From the NCBI RefSeq assembly GCF_963924675.1, contig NC_089222.1, forward strand, positions 6,020,501 to 6,084,500: a DNA stretch of 64,000 bases. The letters run 5' to 3'. This DNA is from Phocoena phocoena. Its lineage: Eukaryota > Chordata > Mammalia > Artiodactyla > Phocoenidae. The notes beneath the pieces were generated by a model. The model saw only the letters and a program-made list of their open reading frames with translations, had not been told where the DNA came from and ran no database searches. Below are positions 22,060 to 31,955 of this stretch, piece by piece. Within the stretch, counting starts at the first letter, position 1, and every line of letters begins with the position of its first letter. The translations under genes and the position numbers were made by a program.

Positions 22060-22363
22060 TAAGTGCCTTCTATAGTTCCCCCATCTTCTGATTCTACGGC
22101 TTCTATCAACTTGTTATATCAGATCAGTCTTCTCGCTACATTTCTGATCCTGGCGTTCCCCTGCGTAGCACTTCTGAAGTACCAACTGCTCAGGAGAGCA
22201 AGCATAGCCCCTGCCAATCTCTTCAACCATTTCTTCTCCCTTATTCCGTGCACGGTATGTTCAGGGCCAAATGGTCCACTACTCCCCATGCTTTTCTGCC
22301 TTCACTCTTTCACCTTAAAGGTCCCTCCTTTTAACCTCTGCCCGGTGGAATCATATCACATTT
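22060..22363 (+). repeat. L2 LINE remnant, part 1
   Basis: Resembles the L2 3' region in its pyrimidine-rich course, and continues into the clearer L2 3' end after the CHR-1 insertion. A 100-codon frame here is a decayed LINE frame at best. Confidence 0.45.
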
Positions 22364-22376
22364 AAACTTTTGTCTA

Positions 22377-22720
22377 GGGACTTCCCTGGTGGCGCAGTGG
22401 TTAAGAATCTTCCTGCCAATTCAGGGGACACGGGTTCGAGCCCTGGTCCAGGAAGATCCCACATGCTGCTAAGCCCGTGCACCACGATGACTGAGCCTGT
22501 GTTCTCGAGCCTACGAGCTGCAACTACTGAGCCCGCGTGCCATAACTACTAAAGCCCGCGTGCCTAGAGTCCACGCTCTGCAACAAGAGAAGCCACTGCA
22601 GTGAGAAGGCCGTGCACCACAACGAAGAGTAGCCCTCGCTCGCCGCAACTAGAGAAAGCCCGTGCAGCAACGAAGACCCAATGCAGCCTAAATAAATAAA
22701 ATTTAGAAATTAAAAAAAAT
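22377..22720 (+). mobile_element. CHR-1-type SINE, full length
   Basis: The head GGGACTTCCCTGGTGGCGCA, B-box GGTTCGAGCCC, body repeats and AAATAAATAAA tail are present. The duplication is AAACTTTTGTCTAG (22,363-22,376) and AAAGTTTTATCTAG (22,721-22,734), two mismatches. It lies inside an older L2. Confidence 0.93.
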
Positions 22721-22734
22721 AAAGTTTTATCTAG

Positions 22735-22970
22735 AATGACCTCTCTTCCATGAAGTCTCTCCAGACCTCCCTGCCTTTTGAACCCTCTTTGGTAATGTGT
22801 GTGCAGGTCTTCTCTGACACCACAGCCTGCCTAAAATGGTGTTTATTGGTACCTAGTCAAATTGCTCTTTCAAAGCAGGAACTGTGTCGGATTCTGTCCA
22901 CCCCCAGGAAAGGCCTTTAGCAAGGGAAAGGCTTATCAACACTTGCTGAACTGAAATGGTGGGATGAATG
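22735..22970 (+). repeat. L2 LINE 3' end, part 2
   Basis: ATGAAGTCTCTCCAGACC, AAAGCAGGAACTGTGTCGGA and the terminal ACTTGCTGAACTGAAATGG fit the L2 3' UTR order. Confidence 0.65.
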
Positions 22971-23387
22971 TATTTAAATCCAGGTGAAAACACATAGAGA
23001 GACGGTCAAACCAAGATAAGAGTCATGCTCAGTTGAAACGTGACCTATCTTTTGGTGCATTGTGTATATTTCTCTATTTACTTCCTTGTTCTTGGCATTT
23101 GCTCTTCTTGGTTTGCTTTGCTTATTAGCTTGATAAGCAATTTTAGTACTTGGTACTACACACTGAACCGTGCTGCATATCTGGCAAAGTTAACAACTGG
23201 CTTGGAGGAGGAAGATTAGACTGCCCCTTGGAGGCTGTTACTTGGCATTTTCTTTCTGAATGACAGTGTTTTTGTGGGGTGGTCACGGTTGACTGCTCTT
23301 CAGAGCGTCTCTTGAGAACATGTGAAGTGGCAAATTACCAGTCTTCCCCTGTACTTTCATCAGCATTAGCATTCCTAATGATTTTAT
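22971..23387. other. Unique sequence, no feature recognised
   Basis: Nothing recognised. Confidence 0.35.
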
Positions 23388-23402
23388 CAATAGTAATTAT
23401 TT

Positions 23403-23720
23403 TTAAAAATAAATTTATTTTATTTATCTATTTATGGCTGCGTTGGGTCTTCGTTGCTGCGTGCGGGCTTTCTCTAGTTGCAGCGAACAGGGGCTACTCT
23501 TCGTTGCGGTGCGCAGGCTTCTCGCTGTGGTGACTTCTCTTGTTGCAGGAGCACGGGTTCTCGGTGCATGGGCTCCAGTAGTTGTGGCACGTGGGTTCAG
23601 TAGTTGTGGTACACGGGCTTAGTTGCTCTGTGGCGTGTGGGATCTTCCCAGACCAGGGCTCAAACCCGTGTCCCCTGCATTGGCAGGCGGATTCTTAACC
23701 ACTGCGCCACCAGGGAAGTC
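23403..23720 (-). mobile_element. CHR-1-type SINE, near full length
   Basis: The AAATAAATTTATTTTATTTAT tail, body repeats (AGTAGTTGTGG), B-box and GGACTTCCCTGGTGGCGCAG head (read on the minus strand) are present. The duplication is CAATAGTAATTATT (23,388-23,402) and CAATAGTGATTATT (23,721-23,734). Confidence 0.94.
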
Positions 23721-23933
23721 CAATAGTGATTATTAATGACAAAAATGATAGCCTGTATCTGTAGGGCATTTTACCTTTATGCACTGTGTTTACAAGTTAT
23801 TTGGCCTCCATTGCATCCTAAAACCCCATGACCAACAGAGTGCCTTAGCAACCTGTTATTCCAGATCATCTTACAAATAGTTGCTCAGCTGCTATCAGAA
23901 AGCAGGTTTATTTTGTTTGTTCCTTTGTGTGTT

Positions 23934-24090
23934 GCCACTCAAAATGTGGCCCGTGGATCAGCAGCCCCTGACTCACAATTACAAAAGCAGATTCTCAGGC
24001 CCCATTCCAGACCTACTGGATCTGAATTTGAACTTTAGCAAGATCCCTGGGTGATTCCCCTGCACGATAAAATTTGAGAACTACCTCTGT
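23934..24090 (+). mobile_element. MER5A-type hAT-Charlie element
   Basis: CCACTCAAAATGTGGCCCGTGGATCAGCAGC, GATTCTCAGGCCCCATTCCAGACC and AAATTTGAGAACTACC follow MER5A order. Confidence 0.8.
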
Positions 24091-24323
24091 AGGTCCTAGA
24101 CCAGGATAACAGAAGGTGTGTTTTCAAGCCCAGGGTTTGTACCTCGTGTGAGAGAGGGGGAGGGAGAGGACCAGAAGATGGGGGAAGGAAGAAAAATCTT
24201 AGGAGGACACTGGCCCCTCAAGACGGATGAGCACTCAGGTTTTGTGGAGGTGGGGCTTCCCTGTATATTTGCAGTAGCTTCACCCCATCAGTTTGTATCT
24301 GCACTGAGGTTGGAGGTTAACTA

Positions 24324-24327
<4 letters not shown>

Positions 24328-24370
<43 letters not shown>

Positions 24371-24465
24371 GGAGAGAGAGACAGGGAGAGAGAGAGAGAG
24401 AGGGAGAGAGAGAGAGGGAGAGAGAGAGAGAGAGAGGGAGAGAGAGAGAGAGAGGGAGAGAGAGA

Positions 24466-24516
<51 letters not shown>

Positions 24517-24697
24517 AGAGAGAGAAAGAGAGACAGGGAGGGAGAGAGAGAAAGTGAGAGAGAGAGAGAGACAGGGAGAGAGAGAGAGACAGAGAGTCAG
24601 GGAGAGAAAGAGAGAGAGAGACAGGGAGAGAGAGAGAGGGAGAGAGAGAGAGAGACAGGGAGAGAGAGAGAGGCAGGGAGAGAGAGAGAGAGAGAGG
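24328..24697 (+). repeat. 370-bp (GA)n purine tract
   Basis: Almost pure GA dinucleotides with GGGAGA and GACAGG interruptions, ending directly at the CpG island. A minus-strand frame of 181 codons across it is only repeated Leu-Ser. Such tracts can form triplex DNA and bind GAGA-type factors; whether this one does is inference. Confidence 0.95.
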
Positions 24698-25165
24698 TGT
24701 GTGGGTGGGTTGGGGCGGGGGTAGTAGTTGTCAGGCTCCTGCGCCCAGCTCTGGAGGATAAAGGACCTAGGCACGGAAGGAAAGCCCGGACGCATTTCTC
24801 CGCCTCGCTTTTCCCTTAACACCACGAGCCGCTCATTCCATGCAAGCTAGCCCCCGGCCTCCCGCTTTTTTGCTTCCTTCTTCGCGTCTGCGTCTCCCGC
24901 CCTCTCTCTCGGCCCCCGGCCGGCCCCTCCCTCGGCGCCGGCTCGCACCTCTCCCCATCCGGTGCACCTGAGGCGGGCGCGGGCCGCGTGCGGAGTGCCA
25001 GAGGCGCGCCGGCGTGAGAGAGAGGCACGCTGACGGCCACCTTCAGCCCGCGCCCGGTTACCGCACGGCCGGCGTTCAGGGACCGTCCTCCTCCGCCGCC
25101 GCTGGAGCTACGGGAGGGCAGCCGTGCGCCCCGGGCACCGCCAGCCCCGGCGGCCGCTCCTTCCG

Positions 25166-25271
25166 ATGCCAGGGCCGGGGCGCCGGGCGGCCGCCGGCAG
25201 GAAGATGAAGGGCTCGGCGGGAGGAAGGAGAGAAAAGCTGCTGGGCTCTCCGAAAGCTCAGCTCGGCCGCG
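25166..25271 (+). CDS. Candidate first coding exon, gene not recognised
   Basis: A plus-strand frame with ATGs at 25,166 and, in frame, at 25,205. It runs to a splice donor (GCG|GTAAGT, intron from 25,272), ending one base into a codon: 22 codons from the second ATG or 35 from the first. An in-frame TGA lies upstream at 25,031, so translation must begin within this stretch. The second ATG has A at -3 and is the better start; the first has C at -3. The peptide from the second ATG begins MKGSAGGRREKLLGSPK, is basic, and has no signal peptide or domain visible. I do not recognise the gene. If real, intron 1 extends beyond the window. It could instead be the first exon of a non-coding RNA. Confidence 0.5.
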
Positions 25272-25277
25272 GTAAGT
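25272..25277 (+). other. Predicted 5' splice site
   Basis: GTAAGT directly after GCG: a near-consensus donor, within the CpG island, closing the candidate first exon. Confidence 0.6.
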
Positions 25278-25760
25278 TGAGCGCAGAGGTGGCTCGACTC
25301 GTGTGGTGGAGTTGGCGGGGGGTGCTGGCCACGGCGCTGGGGGGTGAGCCCCTGCGGGATGCGAGGCGCGGAACGGGCATTGGCACGGTCCGTCCCCGGG
25401 ACCTCCAGACCTCCGGGCCTCCAGCCCCCGGACCTCCCGGGCCCACGCTCTTCCCTCCTCCCCCCATCCGCGTGCCCTGTTCTATCCGTTCCCTGCCTCT
25501 TCCCTCCTCTGTTCCGCGCCCCGCTGAGAGGTTGCGGAGCGGGAGTGGAGAGCGCGGAGCTTGAGGGTCTCCGGACACAAAGGCTGCCGAGGACCAAGGG
25601 GTCGGGGAGGCAGAGGAGGGGCGAAGGGGTCGGCCTGGCTCTGGCCGTCGCCGTCGAGGGCTGGGCCACCGAGGCTGGACACCCCGCCGCGCGTCTCCTG
25701 TTGGTTGCGTGCGGGCGCGCTCCCTCCTCGGGAAACCTGGCGAAGTTGTTGGGATAAGAA

Positions 25761-26687
25761 AACGCAGCGGGCCGGCTTCCTGATTGCCTTTTCATTTTCT
25801 TCCTTTCCCCGTGAGAAGCAATTGTGCTATGGGAAGCTTCTCTCCAGAGGAGTTATTTTGACTTTTAGGGTGGGGTTGGAAGGCTGAGGATAAACCAGCG
25901 CCCCTGGATCGGATCGCCCTCCTGGGCAACTGGGACCGCGTTAGAAGTGAGAGCACAGGGTGGGTGTACCCTGCGACTTCTTGCGTTTTGGGAGAAGTTT
26001 TATTGTGTGTGCAGATTGGAGTCAGAGGAATTGAGTTGCGGCCAATATGGTGTCACCCCTTGTGGGATGTCCGATGCCTCATCTGTCCCCCTTACAATTC
26101 AGACTTGGCCGCATCACGTGCTTCTGGAGGCCGTGTTTATGTCTGCTTTAGCCTGAGCTGCGGCTAAAGTAAGGGGCAATGAGCTGTTCCTGGGTGTTTG
26201 AGTGTCTCCAAATTCTGGAGCCGTAAACCGACTTAGGAGACTCTCCTACATTCCGTAGATATAACTAAGGACCCTCATCTGGCGCTTTTATATGACGTTC
26301 CTGCGGTGCTTTCTGAAATGTGATGGGGAGATTTCTTTTGAGGCAATTTGTTAGCGGGTCTGTTAAACGTGGCTTTCACGTGTCCACTTAATTCTGATTC
26401 ACCATGTTCCCTGCAATCGACTGAAAGGTGTCTCTGCCTCTGGGTTTTCATGCCATCCTTGCCCTGTCCTGGCTAATTCAGTCACTAGTCTCTGGTCTCT
26501 GAGCATGAAAGGCAAATATGGGTCATTTCAAATTATGGAGATTGATGCAGCACAGCGCGGCTGGGGTTTGATGCAGTTTCTTCACGTTTCCTTCCAGATG
26601 TTCCTCAGAAATGAAGTTTGGCGCTCTTGTCATGGAGCTAAAATATAGACTGGGGGGAAGGACAAATATCTTGAGTTAATGTGTTAT
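25761..26687 (+). other. Presumed start of intron 1, unique sequence
   Basis: CpG density falls off after about 25,760. Frames of 60-108 codons around 25.5-26.2 kb are tails of GC-rich sequence and have no domain. Confidence 0.4.
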
Positions 26688-26988
26688 CTTGGCTGCGTTG
26701 GGCCTTTGCTGCTGCTCGCAGGCTTTCTCTAGTTGCAGCCGGCGGGCTACTCACTGTGGTGCCTTCTCGTTGCGTGCAGAGCACAGGCTCTAGGCACGCA
26801 CGCTTCAGTAGTTGTGGCACTCAGGGTCAGTAGTTGTGGCTCACGGGCTCTAGAGCGCAGGCTCAGTAGTTGTGGCACGTGGGCTTAGTTGCTCTGCGGC
26901 ATGTGGGATCTTCCCAGACCAGGGCTCGAACCCCTGTCCCCTGCATTGGCAGGAGGATTCTTAACCACTGCGCCACCAGGGAAGTCCC
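26688..26988 (-). mobile_element. CHR-1-type SINE, tail lost
   Basis: Body from GGCTGCGTTGGGCC to the GGGACTTCCCTGGTGGCGCAG head (minus strand). The A-rich tail is missing at 26,688 and no clear duplication remains, so it is an older or truncated copy. Confidence 0.88.
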
Positions 26989-27120
26989 TGTCTTAGATTT
27001 AAATAAATGAAGTTTGGAAGCTCTCTGGATTAGGAGAAAGTGACCTGAGACAAAAGTTAGGGCTTTTGGACTATTTTTGCTATATGACAAAGTGGCTGAA
27101 GGACCTTTGGGGTCACTTAA

Positions 27121-27161
27121 TGATAATAATAATAGTAACAACAATAATAATAGTAATAGTG
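27121..27161 (+). repeat. (AAT)n-like simple repeat
   Basis: AATAATAAT runs with AGT interruptions next to a MIR. Confidence 0.7.
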
Positions 27162-27368
27162 ACATTTGTTTCCTGTTCACTGCACACCAAGTAGTGTATT
27201 AAAGGCTTTATTGGCCCTGCAAATACATAACAACCCCAAGAAGGCAGTACCTTTACCATCTCCACTTTGTGGATAAGGAAAGGGAGGCTTCAGAGATGTT
27301 AAATTTGGAAAAGTTCCAGAGTCAGTGTTTTGGGACCCCAGATTGCTGGACTCCAAAGTTGGTTCCAT
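27162..27368 (-). repeat. MIR SINE
   Basis: The order is CACACCAAGTAGTGTATTAAAGGCTTTATTGG, then TTTGTGGATAAGGAAAGGGAGGCTTCAGAG, then the AGTCAGTG/CCAGATTGCTGGACTCCAAAG segment. It matches MIR in minus orientation. Confidence 0.78.
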
Positions 27369-30097
27369 TAACAACTACGTGACCTCTTTGAGACTCATTT
27401 GAAAAGTGAAAGGACAATCTAAGTTCTAAATCCCATGAAAAGGTAGTAAGTTGACGACAGTATCACAGATTGATTCATACACAGCTATTTCAATTGTATT
27501 TTTAATGTAACAGAAATGTGGAACTCGTGACTTGAAATCAAGTGAAAATTGGGTGGCATTTATGTAATTCAGCCTGCCAGCTCTAGAGAGGACTAAATGC
27601 TGAGGTCTTGGTGTTTACCTTGTTGATGTACCTTCCTTGAGCCCGTTATTATAAATCAATAATAGAACTAAATATATTATAGCCCTGCTCTTAGAAGTGT
27701 GTAATTTATAATATCAGACCTACCTTTGAATGACTCTATAGAGTTATCCTGAGGGCTACCTGGACACTGTCCTATTTCAGCCAGCTTATAATGAATGTTT
27801 AGGTCCTAACAGGATGTTGAATTTCTGTTGAGATACTAGCAGCTTGTTTTAAACATTCCTCTTTGTTTTCAGCGGTATTTCCAAAACAATTACAACCCCC
27901 GCTGTGATTTGCTATTTACTAGGTACAGCAAAAGTTCAATCATGAAACACGTTTGCAGTTCAACAAAACATAGTGTTTCATCTATAATGACAACTCTGGC
28001 TAAAAGATTCACATCTAATCTAGGGCTTATTTTATTTGAAATTTAATTAAGACATTGAGTTTCTTATTGCAGTGCAAAGTGTATGCAGGTGTCTGAGTAC
28101 ACATCTTGCATTATTTTCTCGTAATCTCCAACGTTATACATTCATTGCTTGTGAGTTCTTCATATAAGTTATGTCAGTGCCTGTCGAAAGATTTTGAAGT
28201 TTTTAAAAGCAAGAGCAACAAAGATGTATTTATCATGTTCCTTCACAAGCTGATATGCTTGTTTGGGGAATAGTGATAAATCACAGATCTGATTCGCCTG
28301 CGCTTATGGAATTACCAAATAAAAGTGTATAAATCTATTGGGGTGCTATATTAATATGTTAGGAGTGGGAGCAGCTTTAGGAAATAGAGAACCTTTGAGG
28401 AGGATTTTACTGTTTCATTTTATTGTACTTGCATGGTATCTTATTGTTTTCAAATAAAACTGTATTTCTCTGTACCAGTAAACTACTGGTGATTGCCATG
28501 TTTTCTCTTTTGTTTTAGGGTTAAGTTGTATTTTCTAGTAGTAACTTAACATTTCATGAAATATACATTTTTGTCTTTTGATATAGTTGAAGTCTTAAAA
28601 AAAAACCTGTATTTTGCCAACTGAAAACAATACATTTCTCAATATGTAAGGGTTTTAGCAGGAGTATAAAAATAGAATAGTAATAATTTGCCTAGAGGTT
28701 TTGTTTGTTTTTTGAAATAATGAGGTTGTTATAGAGGCTAACATATTTAACCTTAGTAGTAAAATATTGAAACTAATTATAAACTTGAATTGCAAAATAC
28801 TTTATGTTAGTGGGAGTCTTATAAATGAGTTAACCTTATAATTACATGAACATACGTCCTCCCATGTTTCGCGATTTTTGAAGTTCAGTATTTGCACAGT
28901 AAGACTAATAGTTTATTTGATAGTATTGGTGATTTGAGCAATCACATCTCTGAAAAGTGATTTAAACTCCATCAGCATCTGTGTCACACTGATATCACAG
29001 TTTGAAGAAACTCATATTGGGGAAGGATGTGTAATTTTGAACGTTTCAAGAGCCGAGAACTCAAGGTAGATGACGCTTAGTTTTTTGACAAGGGCTCTAA
29101 AGTGAGAGTTGGAATAAGATGAAGCCTGTAGGTTGGCAAGCAAGCAAGCACTTAAATAGCCTCTTAGGAGGCCTAGATCAGCACAAACAGACCGCAGGTT
29201 GAAAATTCACGAGTATCATTAATCTCTTGACCCGTGGATAACACATTGGAGATCAACTTTAAAACTCCAGTACATTAAAAATGTATAAATTTATATCTTC
29301 TAGGGCCTACTGAAATTAGCAATCACCCCTTTCTGGAATAACCCAGCCTTAACTTAAAAAAAAAAATAAAAATAAAAACTGCAATGAGAAAGAAGTGTAA
29401 GGATATTGAGGGGCAGAGGTGAATCAAACCCCTTCACCAAGTCTTTATTCCATTTAAAATGTGACTTTAATCCCATCTAGATAATTCTAGACCCCTTTTA
29501 GCGTTTTGTCTAGACTGAGTATGAGTTTTAAAGAGTATCTTACTCCTAACCTACTGATGCACTTGGAGAGGACACTAGAACACAGTTCTAGAATGGGATA
29601 GGGACTTCTAGACCACTTAAGGGCTTGGGTTACTTTGCCTATAGTGTCATCCAAACAAGCGAGTGCGTAGCACTTCTAAACAGGTCCTTTAAGTGAGAGG
29701 TTTGCAGTGAAGGAGGGTTCTTGTTTACCTTCTGTGTAGTTCTGTAGCCCATCTTTCAAGAAACAGTGCCAGTCTTGGACTATCTTGAGTTTAGATCTAT
29801 GTGTCTCCAAGAGAGGAAAAAAATATTACTATGGTACAGTGTCAGGGAAGTCCATGGGAGGATCTTCGTAAGGATTTCTCATAACACGGGGTCAGATGTT
29901 CTCGATTTAGTTTTTTTTGTGATCTTGTCCTGTGTTCTGTTTTTATATCCAAGGAGTTATTCATTGCTGTCTTTATAATGTATTATTAGAAATTATTAGA
30001 GATTTCTTTTTCCTTTAACTATCTCTCATCTACCTTCATGAAATGAAAGTGAATGAAGGTTTCTATACTATCTTTACTTTCACTTAAACAGATGAAT
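27369..30097. other. Presumed intron, largely unique, AT-rich
   Basis: 2.7 kb with no SINE, L1 or recognisable LTR and no exon-like frame (70 codons at most). Nothing specific was identified. Confidence 0.45.
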
Positions 30098-30240
30098 GGG
30101 ACTTCCCTGGTGGTCCAGGGGTGAAGACTCTGAGCTCCCAATGCAGGGGGCCCGAGTTCGATACCTGGTTAGGGAACTGGATCCCGCAGGCCGCATCTAA
30201 GGGCCTGCGGCCAAATTAATAAATAAATAAAAGAAAATAA
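30098..30240 (+). mobile_element. Short tRNA-Glu SINE (Bov-tA/CHRS-like)
   Basis: The head GGGACTTCCCTGGTGGTCCAG, GAGTTCGATACCTGGTTAGGGAAC (B-box part) and GATCCCGCAGGCCGC are followed directly by an AAATAAATAAA tail. About 140 bp, without the long CHR-1 body. Confidence 0.85.
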
Positions 30241-30547
30241 GTCTCCCTCTCGGGGAGGGATGTTATAAAACAAAAAAGCCATGTTATAAAGCCATGTTAT
30301 AAAACAAAAACAAAAATAGAAGAATACACAGGAAACTCCAAAAGGCATCTTAAAAAAATCGAGATTTTTAAAACTGCATTTTGTTGAGAACAACTTCTGA
30401 GAGTTAGTGTCCGTGTACCAAATCTATCCAGATTACCTAGAATTTTAAGAATAAATGTTTCAAGTGCTGGGTTGAGTTCTCAGGTGTTGACCTATTTTAC
30501 ATTCATAATAAACCATGACATTAAAGTAGTAGAGGCAAAATAGTCAG

Positions 30548-30790
30548 TTAACACGGTGTAACACTGAAGAGCGTGAACTCAAGAACTAGAATTCCTGGGT
30601 TTCTCTCCTTGCTCTGTTTCTTAAAAGCTGTGAGAAGTTCGTGAACTTACTGTTCATTTCTTTGCCTTGGTGTCCTTGTCTATAAAATGGTGATAATAAA
30701 TAATCTATCGCATAGGTTGATTGAAGACTTAATAAGATATATACGGTACTTTGTATATTTGAAGCACATATAAAGTGTCTAGTGTACTAG
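30548..30790 (+). repeat. MIR SINE
   Basis: GTGAGAAGTTCGTGAACTTACTG, TGTCTATAAAATGGTGATAATAAATAATC and CATAGGTTGATTGAAGACTTAATAAGATATATACG follow MIR order in plus orientation. Confidence 0.82.
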
Positions 30791-30846
30791 TGTCTAGTAC
30801 AAAGTGAATACGCCGTAGATGTTAACTATTTTTAATTATCATCATG

Positions 30847-31335
30847 TATTAGTTTCCTGTGGCTCCTGAACCAAATTACCGCAAACGTGGTGGCTTAGGA
30901 CAGCAGAAATGTATTCTCTCACAGCTCTGGAGGTCAAAAGCCAGGAATCTGTATCACAGGGCTGAGATCAAGGTGTTGGCAAGGCTGTGCTCTGTCAGGA
31001 TGCTTGAGGAGAGAATCTGTACCTTGCCATCTGCAGCTTCCAGCGGCTTTTGGCGTTCTTTGGTTGGTGGTCTTATCACTCCCCTTTCTGCCTCTGTCTT
31101 CCCTTTGCCTTCTTCTCTGTGAGTCTAAACTCCCTCTGCTTTTCTCTAAGGACATCTGGGATTGCATTTAGAGCCTGATATTTTATTGCTGAAAGATCAG
31201 GATAATCTCCCATTTTAAAATCCTTAATTTAATCACATCTACAAAGACCCTTTTCCCCAATAAGGAGACATTTACCGGTTCCAGGGATTAGGATCTGACG
31301 TAATTGGGGGGAGTGCACACTATTTTGCCTACCAC
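30847..31335 (-). mobile_element. MLT1-type solo LTR (ERVL-MaLR)
   Basis: On the plus strand it starts TTAGTTTCCTGTGGCTCC and continues GGTGGCTTAGGACAGCAGAAATG, CTCTCACAGCTCTGGAGG and ATCAAGGTGTTGGCAAGG. It ends ACTATTTTGCCTACCACA. This is the reverse of an MLT1-type LTR. No internal proviral genes adjoin it, so it is a solo LTR. Confidence 0.8.
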
Positions 31336-31351
31336 AATCCTCCTCCTCCTA

Positions 31352-31564
31352 TTTTTTTTTTTTTTTTTTTTTGCGGTACGCGGGCCTCTCACTGCTGTGG
31401 CCTCTCCCATTGCGGAGCACAGGCTCCGGACGCGCAGGCTCAGCGGCCACGGCTCACGGGCCCAGCCGCTCCGCGGCATGTGGAATCTTCCCGGACCGGG
31501 GCACGAACCCATGTCCCCTGCATCGGCAGGCGGACTCTCAACCACTGCACCACCAGGGAAGCCC
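31352..31564 (-). mobile_element. CHR-2-type SINE
   Basis: A 21-base T-run tail is followed by GCGGTACGCGGGCCTCTCAC, the full short body and the GGGAAGCCC head. It lies just beyond the MLT1 end. Confidence 0.93.
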
Positions 31565-31869
31565 GAGCCCATGTACTTTGATCAATTCCCAGTGCTGATA
31601 TTCTTTGTGACGAGTTGAAAGCTGGAGTCCCCTGAACTCTTTTGGGAACCTGAGGAAATGGATACCTTCCGGGAATGGTAAGGATATCTCTGGGGTAGGA
31701 GTAGTGGGCAAGTTGATATTTGCCCCAAGAATTAACAAGTAAGGTACAAGGAATGAACTTGGATTTCCCTTGATAATGCAGCTCTTCACAGGTCGCCCTG
31801 AGCATCAAAAATTGAGATAATAATAGATATAATCCCATAGATAATAATCCCATTATGGGGGGGGAGCTA

Positions 31870-31955
31870 TGTTTTATTGATCTACCACCTGCAGTGCTTG
31901 TCAGTGCCTTGAACAAAAGAGGTGTCCCAAAACATTTGTTGAATGAATAAACAAT
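31870..31955 (+). repeat. L2 3' end
   Basis: CAGTGCTTGTCAGTGCCTTG then AAAACATTTGTTGAATGAATAAAC, the L2 terminus. Confidence 0.65.

Larger units (their letters stand above)
24700..25760 (+). promoter_or_regulatory. CpG island promoter
   Basis: About 1 kb of dense CpG. The GC box GGGGCGGGG is at 24,713-24,720, just after the GA tract. A TATA-like GGATAAAGG at about 24,757 is weak, so this looks like a TATA-less, dispersed-start promoter. It is the only strong CpG island in the window outside the L1 5' UTR. The transcription start cannot be placed; 24,780-25,080 is likely 5' UTR. Confidence 0.8.

Noticed and set aside
22380..22460. tRNA gene (A and B boxes visible)
   Set aside because: The boxes belong to tRNA-Glu-derived SINE heads, which lack a foldable complete tRNA and continue into the SINE body.
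24280..24825. 181-codon minus-strand frame across the GA tract
   Set aside because: It is almost only Leu-Ser repeats from translating (GA)n and has no codon or domain signal.
25124..25165. Upstream extension of the exon frame beginning with GTG
   Set aside because: A GTG start is not expected for a mammalian mRNA; the ATGs at 25,166 and 25,205 are preferred.
25076..25795. 239-codon minus-strand frame in the CpG island
   Set aside because: Pro/Arg/Gly-rich low-complexity frame expected by chance in GC-rich DNA, with no domain. The plus-strand donor gives a better explanation.
30847..31335. Possible intact endogenous retrovirus at the MLT1
   Set aside because: Only a single LTR is present, with no internal coding region or second LTR.
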